A stretch of 64,000 nucleotides of DNA from Mucilaginibacter arboris (GTDB lineage: Bacteria > Bacteroidota > Bacteroidia > Sphingobacteriales > Sphingobacteriaceae): the NCBI RefSeq assembly GCF_009754915.1, contig NZ_WPIK01000014.1, positions 1 to 64,000 on the forward strand, given 5' to 3'. Position numbers and translations under genes: made by a program. Under the pieces are notes generated by a model. That model was not told the origin of the DNA. It saw nothing but the letters and a program-made list of their open reading frames with translations, and made no database searches. This document shows, one piece after another, positions 53,635-62,072 of the stretch. The first letter of the stretch is position 1. The number at the start of each line of letters is the position of its first letter.

Positions 53635-54011
53635 AGGTTTAAATGAGGTTAACTGCTAAATTGGTTTACAAGGGTAACGCCTTGCAGAAGCAAGGCTAAA
53701 AATAGTAATAACTACCTAAATATTATATAAAGTGCAATCTGTTTTTAATAAGTTTTGACTAAAACCGCTCTCTATAAAAGTAAAGGAATGAATACCAAGA
53801 TTATATTTGGTAACAGAACATGCAAACTTCCTGATAAAAATCTCAAACGAAACTTTTTTACTGGATTTAACCGTATTGCTTGTTCCTTGCTGATATATTA
53901 AAAATCTTTTTATAACCTTAATTATCAATATTAATCCATTTTTTACTGTTTTCATTAAACGTATTAAATAATTACCAAAGTATTAATTGTCAATGTTTTA
54001 AATAAGAATAA
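53635..54011. other. Spacer between the sensor gene and the GH3 promoter
   Basis: No gene is supported here. A perfect hairpin GCCTTGC-AGAA-GCAAGGC at 53679-53696 lies about 45-60 bp before the sensor start codon and could be an operator or a 5' UTR structure. A 79-codon minus-strand frame (53716-53955) has no recognisable features. Confidence 0.45.
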
Positions 54012-54044
54012 TTTGTTTTATTGAAATGAAATTTAATAATTTTG
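54012..54044 (+). promoter_or_regulatory. Candidate promoter of the GH3 gene
   Basis: TTTG (54012-54015), 21 bp, TAATTTTG (54037-54044). The spacer starts TTTTATTGA and ends ATTTAA like the susC promoter. It lies 218 bp before the GH3 start, so again a long leader. Confidence 0.6.
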
Positions 54045-54134
54045 GCTTCGCTTGATGCTGGTTAAAATTTAAAAAACCAAGTACCCATTTAAAAAACTAT
54101 TATCATTACTCAACAGGTTGTATCATCTATAATG

Positions 54135-54213
54135 ATACTTCTTTTAATATGGTAATTTATGTGTTTATGTCAATAATAAAAGTATATAAAGATTAATGCG
54201 ATAAAAGAAGTAG
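54135..54213. repeat. Variant inverted pair of the interspersed motif before GH3
   Basis: ACTTCTTTTA (54137-54146) and TAAAAGAAGT (54202-54211) are perfect complements. Both arms carry the same change from the usual core (G to A, C to T), so pairing is preserved. The pair lies in the GH3 5' leader. Confidence 0.6.
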
Positions 54214-54262
54214 GTTAAAGCATAGCTATTTCCTTAGTAGCTTTAACGAGCTTATATAAATT

Positions 54263-56677
54263 ATGATAAAAATAAACAGGTTATTGATAGCTTTTAGTTT
54301 ATGTGCTTTTGTCCAGGCCGCATCGGCACAAAACAAAAGCATCTATCAAAAGGGCTGGATAGATTTTAACAAGAACGGTAAAAAAGATGTATTTGAAGAC
54401 CCGGCAGAACCAGTAGAAAAACGTGTGGCAGATTTGTTATCGCAAATGACCTTAGAAGAAAAAACCTGTCAGACGGCAACGCTTTACGGTTATAAACGCG
54501 TTTTAAAAGAGGAAATGCCAGCGCCGTCCTGGAAAAATGAAGTCTGGAAGGACGGCATTGCCAATATTGATGAAGAGCTGAATAACCTTGCTTCTACAAC
54601 AGATGATGCCCCAACGCAATACAGCTATCCGTACAGCAAACATGCGTCTGCCATCAATACCATACAGAAATGGTTTATAGAACAAACCCGCCTTGGTATC
54701 CCGGTTGATTTTACAAATGAAGGGATACACGGGCTGAACCACGACAGGGCAACTTCTTTACCTGCACCAATTGCAATCGGCAGTACCTGGAACAAAGCAC
54801 TGGTCCGAAGGGCAGGCCAAACGGTTGGCCTTGAAGCAAAAGCATTAGGTTATACCAATATTTATGCGCCCATATTAGACCCTGCGCGCGACCAACGCTG
54901 GGGAAGGGTGGTAGAATGTTACGGGGAAGACCCTTTTCTGATTGGAGAACTGGGAACACAAATGGCACTAGGGATACAGGAGGAAGGCGTGGCTTCTACC
55001 CTGAAACATTTTGCTGTTTATAGCGTGCCAAAAGGCGGCCGGGATGGCAATGCCCGTACTGATCCACATGTAGCGCCGAGGGAAATGTACCAGCTTTACC
55101 TCTATCCATTTAAAAAGGTGATAAAAGAAGCACAGCCGATGGGCGTGATGAGCAGTTATAACGATTGGGACGGCATGCCGATAACGGGCAGCTATTTCTT
55201 TTTAACCGAACTGCTTCGCCAAAAATTTGGGTTTACAGGTTATGTGGTATCTGATAGTGAAGCTGTTGAATATCTTTATAGCAAACATCACGTAGCGGCT
55301 GACATAAAAGGTGCGGTAAAGCAAGCCATTGAAGCAGGCCTGAACGTGCGTACCAATTTTACCATGCCCCAAACTTATATCATGCCTTTAAGGGAACTGG
55401 TTAAAGAAGGCAGTGTAAACATGAAAACGCTGGATTCGCGTGTTGCCGATGTACTGCGTGTGAAGTTTAAATTGGGTTTGTTTGACCATCCTTATGTGCA
55501 AAACCCCGCTGCTGCCAATAAATTGGTGCATAATCAGACATCTACAGAAATGGCTTTACAAATGAACCGCGAAGCAATGGTATTGTTAAAAAATGACAAC
55601 AATCTCCTTCCACTCAATAAAAGCAAGATAAAAAGAGTATTGGTTACTGGTCCGTTAGCTGCCGAAACCAATTATGCAACCAGCCGTTACGGCCCGTCAC
55701 ATAATCCGGTAACGAGTGTGCTGAAAGGGATCCAGGATTATTTAGGCAACAGTGCTTCGGTAACCTACGCGAAGGGCTGCGATATTATTGATGCCACCTG
55801 GCCGGAAAGCGAAATTATAGAAACACCGCTTACAGATAAAGAACAAGCAGAAATTAATAACGCGGTAAACCAGGCCAAAAATGTAGATGTAATTATTGCC
55901 GTAGTAGGCGAAGACGTTAAACGTGTTGGTGAGAGCTTGTCAAGAACGGGATTAAATTTACCAGGCCGGCAATTGAAATTGATACAGGCATTGCAGGCAA
56001 CCGGTAAACCAGTTGTAATGGTGATGATTAACGGACAACCGCTAACCATCAATTGGGAAAACCGGTATGTGCCGGCAATTTTGGAAGCCTGGTTTCCCGG
56101 ACCGGAGTCAGGAAAAGTTATTGCCGAAACTTTGTTTGGGGATAATAATCCTGGAGGAAAACTTTCTATCACCTTTCCAAAAACAACCGGACAAATAGAG
56201 CTGAATTTCCCATTTAAGCCTGCTTCTCAGGCAAACCAACCTACAAGCGGTCCAAATGGTTACGGAAAAACCAGTGTAAACGGTGCCTTGTACCCGTTCG
56301 GTTATGGATTGAGTTATACCACTTTTGAATATAGCAATTTAACTATTAGTCAGCCTGTTATTCGTAGTCAGGCAGATGTTACCGTTACCGTTGATGTTAC
56401 CAATACCGGCAAAGTAAAAGGTGATGATGTGGTACAATTGTATTTAAAAGATGAAATAAGCAGTGTTACCACTTATGATTCTGATTTAAGAGGATTTGAA
56501 CGTGTGCCACTTATGCCAGGAGAAAAGAAAACGGTTAAGTTCACACTTCATCCGGATGACCTCGCCTTGTTAGACAAGAACATGAACTGGACTGTTGAAC
56601 CGGGAAAATTCCTGGTAATGATCGGCAGTTCATCCGAAGACATTAAATTAAAAGCAGAGTTTGAAGTGAAAGATTAA
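54263..56677 (+). CDS. GH3 family beta-glucosidase, copy 1
   Basis: The 804-residue exported enzyme has a signal peptide ending AASAQ and an N-terminal GH3 barrel. Its motifs are LGIPVDFTNEGIHGLNHDRATSLPAPIAIGSTWN, RWGRVVECYGEDPF, TLKHFAVY, and the nucleophile Asp near residue 330 in VVSDSEAVEYL. The second alpha/beta domain follows (LLKNDNNLLPL, AVVGEDVKRVGESLSRTGLNLPG). A fibronectin-III-like domain closes it (FGYGLSYTTFEY to the end). It would hydrolyse oligosaccharides to glucose in the periplasm. It carries an exact motif copy (55122-55131). Confidence 0.94.
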   Translation: MIKINRLLIAFSLCAFVQAASAQNKSIYQKGWIDFNKNGKKDVFEDPAEPVEKRVADLLSQMTLEEKTCQTATLYGYKRVLKEEMPAPSWKNEVWKDGIANIDEELNNLASTTDDAPTQYSYPYSKHASAINTIQKWFIEQTRLGIPVDFTNEGIHGLNHDRATSLPAPIAIGSTWNKALVRRAGQTVGLEAKALGYTNIYAPILDPARDQRWGRVVECYGEDPFLIGELGTQMALGIQEEGVASTLKHFAVYSVPKGGRDGNARTDPHVAPREMYQLYLYPFKKVIKEAQPMGVMSSYNDWDGMPITGSYFFLTELLRQKFGFTGYVVSDSEAVEYLYSKHHVAADIKGAVKQAIEAGLNVRTNFTMPQTYIMPLRELVKEGSVNMKTLDSRVADVLRVKFKLGLFDHPYVQNPAAANKLVHNQTSTEMALQMNREAMVLLKNDNNLLPLNKSKIKRVLVTGPLAAETNYATSRYGPSHNPVTSVLKGIQDYLGNSASVTYAKGCDIIDATWPESEIIETPLTDKEQAEINNAVNQAKNVDVIIAVVGEDVKRVGESLSRTGLNLPGRQLKLIQALQATGKPVVMVMINGQPLTINWENRYVPAILEAWFPGPESGKVIAETLFGDNNPGGKLSITFPKTTGQIELNFPFKPASQANQPTSGPNGYGKTSVNGALYPFGYGLSYTTFEYSNLTISQPVIRSQADVTVTVDVTNTGKVKGDDVVQLYLKDEISSVTTYDSDLRGFERVPLMPGEKKTVKFTLHPDDLALLDKNMNWTVEPGKFLVMIGSSSEDIKLKAEFEVKD

Positions 56678-56899
56678 ATAGGTGTAACGAAATCGACAAA
56701 ATTCGAAGGTTATTCAACAGCTTTAAATCCAAGTTACCGTTTCCTTCATAAAATAGAAAGGGGAATATAAGGGTAAAGAGAACCTTTTGCGATTGAAGTA
56801 ATAATCTATGATTTTACACAATGAGATATTTTGCATGGTGTTTTTTCTACTCTGATATTTGTGATTACATTCAGTTTCCAAATTATAGACTATATTATT

Positions 56900-59299
56900 A
56901 TGAGCTTCTTTAAAAGATACGCCGTTGTTCTGTTTGCTGTACTTATTACCGGTGCTTTAGATGTTGAGGCACAATCGGCCATCGTGCCCCAACTGGGCAA
57001 GAGTACGGTTAAAGAAGTTATTGCCGCTATGACACTGGAAGAAAAAGCGACATTATTAGTAGGAACAGGCCGTGCACCAAGGCCAAAACCTGCCCCGGGA
57101 GCAAAACCTGGAGTTAGCAATGGTTTTGTTCCTGCACCGCCAATGATCGGCCAAACCGAAGTTAAAGTACCGGGTGCAGCAGGAAATACAGCAGCCATAC
57201 CACGCTTAGGCATACCTTCCATGGTATTGAGTGATGGTCCTGCTGGTGTAAGAATATCTCCCATTCGTAACAGGGATAGCTCAGTTACTTATTATGCTAC
57301 TGCATTTCCGGTTGGTACCTTACTGGCATCAACCTGGGATCCTGCGGTCGTAAATGCTGTAGGTAAAGCCTTCGGTAACGAAGTGAAGGAATATGGTGTA
57401 GATATTCTATTAGCTCCAGGTGTAAATATTCATCGTAACCCATTAAACGGCCGTAATTTTGAATATTATTCTGAAGATCCGTTAGTAGCCGGTACTATGG
57501 CTGGTGCTATAATCAATGGTATACAATCTAATGGCGTTGGTACCTCTATTAAACATTTTATAGCTAACAATCAGGAAACCAGCCGTAACTTCGTAAACTC
57601 TATAGTAAGTGAACGTGCATTACGCGAGTTGTATCTGAAGGTATTTCGGATTGCTATTGCATCATCTAATCCTTGGACAGTAATGTCATCCTACAATAAA
57701 CTGAACGGTACTTACACGGCACAAAGGTATGACCTATTAACTACAGTTCTGCGCAATGAATGGAATTTTAAAGGTTTTGTTATGACCGACTGGGGCGGCG
57801 GGTATGATTGGATTGCTGAAATGAATGCAGGTAATGATTTGATTATGCCAGGAAGACCGGATCAAATTGAAACATTGGTTAATGCAGTTAAACACGACTC
57901 ATTAAACGTGAAAGTGTTGGATCAAAATGTTGAGCACATGCTTAACATCATTTTAAAATCGCCTGCATTTTCAAAATATCCTTATAGTAATAAACCAGAC
58001 TTGAAAGCACATGCCGAAGTATCGCGCAAAGCGGCAACCGAAGGTATGATATTGCTAAAAAACCAGGACAGTGCGCTGCCTATTAGTAAATCAGTAAAAA
58101 CAGTGGCTGCTTTTGGCAATGCTTCATATAATACTATCGCAGGCGGTACAGGTAGCGGCGATGTAAATAAAGCATATACTATTTCTGTTTACCAAGGGCT
58201 TGCCAATGCAGGTTATGTGCCTAACGAAAGCTTGAAAAACAGCTATACTAAATTCTTCCAGGATACCAGGGCGCACCAAATGCAACAGTTTCAGCAACAG
58301 CAGCAAACACAACAGCCAAATTCCCAAAGAAGGTTCTTTGGAGGGCTGGTACCTGAAATGGCTGTAAGCGACAGTCTGATCAATGAAACTGCTAAAAAAG
58401 CAGATCTTGCCATTATAACTATAGGTAGAAATGCTGGAGAAGGTTCAGACCGTAAGTTAGAAACAAACTATAACCTTACTTCGGAAGAAAAACAGCAATT
58501 TAAAAAAATTGCCGATGTTTTCCATGCTAAAGGCAAAAAAGTAATTGCCGTGCTTAACATAGGTGGCGTTATTGACATGAACGAGTGGCAGGATTATGCC
58601 AATGCTATCTTATTGTCCTGGCAGCCTGGCCAGGAAGCTGGTAATGCAATAGCAGATGTGTTAAGTGGCAAAGTAAACCCATCAGGTAAGTTGGCTACCA
58701 CTTTCCCTGTAAAATATGCAGATGTGCCATCTGCAAAAAACTTTCCAGGTACACCAGTTGATAAGCCTGAGCAGGTAATTTATCAGGAGGGAATTTATGT
58801 TGGCTATCGGTATTACGACAGCTTTAATGTTAAGCCAATGTATGAATTTGGCTACGGATTGTCTTATACAAACTTTGCTATTAGTAATTTAAAGATAAAT
58901 TCACCATTATTTAACGGGATGATTACAGCTACGGTAAATATAAAGAATACTGGAAAAATTGCCGGAAAAGAAGTAGTTCAAATTTATGTGAGTGCACCAA
59001 CAAAAACCATAGAAAAACCTATGCAGGAATTAAAAACATTTGGCAAAACCCGTTTATTGCAACCAGGCGAATCACAGACGTTAACATTCACACTTCATGC
59101 TGCGGATTTGGCTTCCTACCATACAGATAGTTCTGAATGGATAACCGATGCTGGAAAATATGTGCTGAAAGCTGGCGTATCATCCCGGGATATCAAACAA
59201 ACAACCTCTTTTAGTATCCCAAAAACCATTAGGGTTGAAAAGGTCCATAAAGTACTGCAACCAGAAGTAAGGATCGAAGAATTTAAGGTGGGGAAATAA
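56900..59299 (+). CDS. GH3 family beta-glucosidase, copy 2
   Basis: An upstream in-frame ATG at 56831 exists, but ATG 56900 gives a clean signal peptide (MSFFKRYAVVLFAVLITG, ending VEAQ), so I choose it; the product is then 799 residues. The GH3 barrel has VLSDGPAGVRI, VNIHRNPLNGRNFEYYSEDP, SIKHFIANNQETSR and the nucleophile Asp near residue 297 in VMTDWGGGYDW. The second domain (GMILLKNQDSALPI, TIGRNAGEGSDR) and the FnIII-like domain (FGYGLSYTNFAIS) follow. A Gln-rich insert (about 460-480, QQFQQQQQTQQP) is unusual. Different subfamily from copy 1. Confidence 0.93.
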   Translation: MSFFKRYAVVLFAVLITGALDVEAQSAIVPQLGKSTVKEVIAAMTLEEKATLLVGTGRAPRPKPAPGAKPGVSNGFVPAPPMIGQTEVKVPGAAGNTAAIPRLGIPSMVLSDGPAGVRISPIRNRDSSVTYYATAFPVGTLLASTWDPAVVNAVGKAFGNEVKEYGVDILLAPGVNIHRNPLNGRNFEYYSEDPLVAGTMAGAIINGIQSNGVGTSIKHFIANNQETSRNFVNSIVSERALRELYLKVFRIAIASSNPWTVMSSYNKLNGTYTAQRYDLLTTVLRNEWNFKGFVMTDWGGGYDWIAEMNAGNDLIMPGRPDQIETLVNAVKHDSLNVKVLDQNVEHMLNIILKSPAFSKYPYSNKPDLKAHAEVSRKAATEGMILLKNQDSALPISKSVKTVAAFGNASYNTIAGGTGSGDVNKAYTISVYQGLANAGYVPNESLKNSYTKFFQDTRAHQMQQFQQQQQTQQPNSQRRFFGGLVPEMAVSDSLINETAKKADLAIITIGRNAGEGSDRKLETNYNLTSEEKQQFKKIADVFHAKGKKVIAVLNIGGVIDMNEWQDYANAILLSWQPGQEAGNAIADVLSGKVNPSGKLATTFPVKYADVPSAKNFPGTPVDKPEQVIYQEGIYVGYRYYDSFNVKPMYEFGYGLSYTNFAISNLKINSPLFNGMITATVNIKNTGKIAGKEVVQIYVSAPTKTIEKPMQELKTFGKTRLLQPGESQTLTFTLHAADLASYHTDSSEWITDAGKYVLKAGVSSRDIKQTTSFSIPKTIRVEKVHKVLQPEVRIEEFKVGK

Positions 59300-59307
59300 T
59301 ATTTCTT

Positions 59308-59487
59308 GTGTTTGATAGAATAGGCTTCAAGGGTAAAGGTGATGGTTATTTCTACTTATTATGCCAATTCAATATTGACAATATTCAAAAAATTGTAAAA
59401 GGAAGTAAATACCTTTGGCAAACCTATCATAAAAATAAAGAAGCGACTATTACTGGCATTAATAGTGATAATGCTAAAAAGGCTTAA
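59308..59487 (+). pseudogene. Orphan 60-codon reading frame after the GH3 gene
   Basis: A frame open from GTG 59308 to TAA 59485-59487 reads DRIGFKGKGDGYFYLLCQF and then NIDNIQKIVKGSKYLWQTYH, ending NSDNAKKA. Composition looks protein-like, but there is no good ribosome binding site and no ATG. It may be the decayed end of a larger gene. Family not recognised. Confidence 0.3.
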
Positions 59488-59586
59488 TGGGCAATTTAAC
59501 TTGGTGTAACGAGGCACTTTCTTTATTTTCACTTTAAATTAAAATGGTAATAATGATTTTTTGACTTTTGGTATTTTTAACACCTT

Positions 59587-59925
59587 TTATTGAGGTTGTT
59601 TAAACTTTTTGGTACCAATTAAATTTGATCCTCTCGGGATGCCTAGGTTTGGTGCCCATGCTTCTTTTACCGGGTAAAATTGGTGTTTGTATTTAATCAC
59701 TAACTGGACCTATAAGGTTTTCAAAACCTTATAGGTCTTTAGTGATTTACCGAGTAAAATTGGTGTTTACATTTAATCGATCAAAAAAACAATGGTTAAC
59801 ATTTTTTAGGTGATAAAAGAAGCATCAACCTAAAAAATCAAAATTTAATGGCCAGCATTTTTAGGTGATAAAGGAAGCATCGGCCCCAAAAAAGAGGGCC
59901 AGAAAAAAGTTTAAACAACTTCATT
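59587..59925 (+). mobile_element. MITE-like element, copy 2
   Basis: A non-coding element of about 339 bp with the ends TTATTGAGGTTGTTTAAAC... and ...GTTTAAACAACTTCATT. It aligns with the reverse complement of 43766-44046. It carries two exact motif copies (59660-59669, 59814-59823) and one variant (59869-59878, TAAAGGAAGC). About 60 bp more than copy 1 come from an extra motif-containing segment (59820-59880). The palindrome centred at C59722 keeps 15-bp perfect arms. Confidence 0.72.
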
Positions 59926-60018
59926 ATCAAACAAAGAAACAAAGAAATTTTAATAAGCAAGTTTTTGTTAAAACAAGTGAGCTTTGACTAAAGTTTAACA
60001 TCAGTAAAGCTAAAAGCT
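59926..60018. other. Leader of the Tat oxidoreductase gene
   Basis: AT-rich, no gene. The last bases before the ATG (ATCAGTAAAGCTAAAAGCT) show only loose similarity to the sequence before the duplicate at 38500. Confidence 0.35.
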
Positions 60019-61125
60019 ATGAAAACCCCCGCTACCTCCCGCCGCAATTTCCTCCGTCAGCTTTCTATTGGCGCTGGCGCCCTGACTTTAGGTTCTTCGC
60101 TGTCTTCTTTCGATGAGCTTCTTTTAGCAGATAAAAAACTTGGTATTGCTTTGGTTGGGTTAGGAAATTACGCAGGCGGACAATTGGCGCCGGCGCTGCA
60201 GCATACCCAAAACTGTTACCTGGCAGGAATTGTAACCGGAACGCCAGAAAAAGCAAAAACATGGTCTGCCAAATACAACATTCCGCAGAAGAACATTTAC
60301 AACTACCAGAACTTCGATTCCATCGCCCAAAACCCGGATATTGATATTGTTTACGTGGTGCTTCCGGTTTCCATGCATAAAGAATATACGATCCGTGCAG
60401 CTAAAGCAGGCAAACATGTAATTTGCGAAAAACCAATGGCGTTAAACGCAGCAGATTGCAGGGAAATGATCGATGCATGTAAACAAGCAAACCGCATGCT
60501 TTCCATCGGTTACCGCTTGCATTTCGAGCCGCACCATATAGAAGTGATGCGTTTAGGCCAGCAGCAGGTTTTAGGGAAAGTAAAGCAACTGGAAACAGCA
60601 AACGGTTTTGTTTACGGTGGTGACCCGAACGCCTGGCGGTTAAAAAAATCGCTTTCAGGCGGCGGCGCTTTAATGGATATGGGCATTTACGCCATACAAG
60701 GTTCGCGTTATACGTTAGGACAAGAGCCCATTGCCGTAAAAGCAAGGCAGGAAAAAACCAAACCGGATCTATTTAAAGAGGTTGACGAAACGATTTTCTG
60801 GGAACTCGAATTTCGGGGGAATTTTATTGCACATGGAAAATCAAGCTATAACAACAACTGGGGTTATTTGAAGGCAAAAACAGCAAACGGGTTTTTTGAA
60901 CTGGAACCTGCTTATGGTTATGGCGGCATCGATGGCAAAACATCCAGCGGGCCGATGAACATTCCGAACGTTAGGCAGCAGGCCTTGCAAATGGATGATT
61001 TTGCCAGTTGCGTTATCAACAAAAAACCAACCCGCGTTCCGGGAGAAGAAGGGTTGAAAGATATGAAAGTGATTGATGCGATTTACCGCAGCCTGGATTC
61101 TGGCAAACAGGAAAAGATCGGTTAA
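60019..61125 (+). CDS. Tat-exported Gfo/Idh/MocA-family oxidoreductase
   Basis: The 368-residue protein begins with a twin-arginine signal (SRRNFLRQLSIGAGALTLGSS). It then has an NAD(P)-binding Rossmann domain (LGIALVGLGNYAGGQLAPAL; DIDIVYVVLPVSMHKEYTIRAAKAGKHVICEKPMALN) with the family EKP motif. The C-terminal substrate domain (GGGALMDMGIYAIQGSRY) is glucose-fructose oxidoreductase-like. The Tat signal suggests it is folded with cofactor before export. Similar exported enzymes act on sugars or their derivatives. Its first 41 bp are duplicated at 38500. One motif copy (60117-60126, reading L-L-L). Confidence 0.9.
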   Translation: MKTPATSRRNFLRQLSIGAGALTLGSSLSSFDELLLADKKLGIALVGLGNYAGGQLAPALQHTQNCYLAGIVTGTPEKAKTWSAKYNIPQKNIYNYQNFDSIAQNPDIDIVYVVLPVSMHKEYTIRAAKAGKHVICEKPMALNAADCREMIDACKQANRMLSIGYRLHFEPHHIEVMRLGQQQVLGKVKQLETANGFVYGGDPNAWRLKKSLSGGGALMDMGIYAIQGSRYTLGQEPIAVKARQEKTKPDLFKEVDETIFWELEFRGNFIAHGKSSYNNNWGYLKAKTANGFFELEPAYGYGGIDGKTSSGPMNIPNVRQQALQMDDFASCVINKKPTRVPGEEGLKDMKVIDAIYRSLDSGKQEKIG

Positions 61126-61126
61126 A

Positions 61127-61954
61127 TCAATATGCTTCTTTTATCGCCCATTTTTTTAATACCGAGTCTTTTTGTGCTGCTTTTAACTGGTATTTGTATT
61201 GATACAGCACGCTTTCCCAGTCGCCGTAAGCCGGATTGGGCAACACAATAAACTTTTTACCAAATTCTGCTGCCTGCCGCTGCGTGTTTTGCAAACGGTC
61301 TTCATAATTTTTATGCTCAAATAAAGCCGAAAAGTCAGCCAGGTTATCCCCTAAAAGCATCACAATTTCATGGGTTTGCAGCACCTGGTTGCGGCGTGTT
61401 TCTTTGCTGGATGTGGCTTGCTTTAACAGCAAATGTTCGTTATCCGCATTAGGTAAATTAAATTTCTGCAGGTTTTTTAACGTTCCTGCCCGTTCGCTTT
61501 CTTCGCGGTTGGTAATGTAAAATACTTCCACGCCTTTAGAGGCTGCATATTTTAGAAAAGATGCTGCGCCTGCAAGGGTGTCTGCCGCTGCTTTTGCCGT
61601 CCATTCTTTCCAGGTTTTAAGGTCGAAGTCTTTTCCTTCTAAAGCTTCGCTCATATCATGCGGACTGTTATCTAAAACCGTTTCATCAATATCCGTAACA
61701 ATTGCTTTTGGTTTTGCTGAAGTTTGTGCCAAGGATTGATCTAAGCGTAAATGAGCAAGATTATAAGCCTGAAAACACAACGCTTTGTATTCTGCGGAAC
61801 GTTGCATCCAGATGTTTGCCATTACTTTTCCGTTAACTGCGATTGGAGTTGTTGCCGGAGCAATTGTTCTGGCATTATAAGAAGCTGCTTGTTTTTTAAC
61901 AGAACACGAATAAAATGCAGCTAAAAACAGTATTGGCAAAAAGTATCGTTTCAT
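61127..61954 (-). CDS. 5'-nucleotidase, lipoprotein e(P4)/acid phosphatase family (HAD)
   Basis: The 275-residue lipoprotein has lipobox AFYSC (Cys17) and the class B/C acid phosphatase motifs of the HAD superfamily: AIVTDIDETVLDNSPHD with the catalytic DxDxT, VFYITNREE, and LLLGDNLADFS. Members such as Haemophilus e(P4) dephosphorylate nucleoside monophosphates, including NMN, at the outer membrane. It converges with the oxidoreductase gene, leaving one base between stop codons. The C-terminal KEAY plus stop is encoded by an interspersed motif copy (61134-61143). Confidence 0.9.
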   Translation of the reverse strand: MKRYFLPILFLAAFYSCSVKKQAASYNARTIAPATTPIAVNGKVMANIWMQRSAEYKALCFQAYNLAHLRLDQSLAQTSAKPKAIVTDIDETVLDNSPHDMSEALEGKDFDLKTWKEWTAKAAADTLAGAASFLKYAASKGVEVFYITNREESERAGTLKNLQKFNLPNADNEHLLLKQATSSKETRRNQVLQTHEIVMLLGDNLADFSALFEHKNYEDRLQNTQRQAAEFGKKFIVLPNPAYGDWESVLYQYKYQLKAAQKDSVLKKWAIKEAY

Positions 61955-62019
61955 TAATCCTAAACTTAATCAGCAAAATTAATGCTTTGTCTGATATAAG
62001 CTTTGGTTTTAAACAACAA

Positions 62020-62045
62020 AAGGGATGCAGTTTCTTGCATCCCTT
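62020..62045 (-). terminator. Terminator of the baeRF3 gene
   Basis: AAGGGATGCA (62020-62029), a six-base loop and TGCATCCCTT (62036-62045). On the minus strand a T-rich stretch follows, which suits the leftward gene ending at 62073. Confidence 0.8.
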
Positions 62046-62072
62046 CCGTCCAGATAAAAAAATGAAGCTGGA

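Noticed and set aside
53716-53955. A 79-codon minus-strand frame between the sensor and the GH3 gene
   Set aside because: It has no ribosome binding site, no recognisable features and the composition of the AT-rich spacer.
56831-56899. Upstream start for GH3 copy 2
   Set aside because: It would put 23 extra residues, including a second hydrophobic stretch, before a complete signal peptide that begins at 56900.
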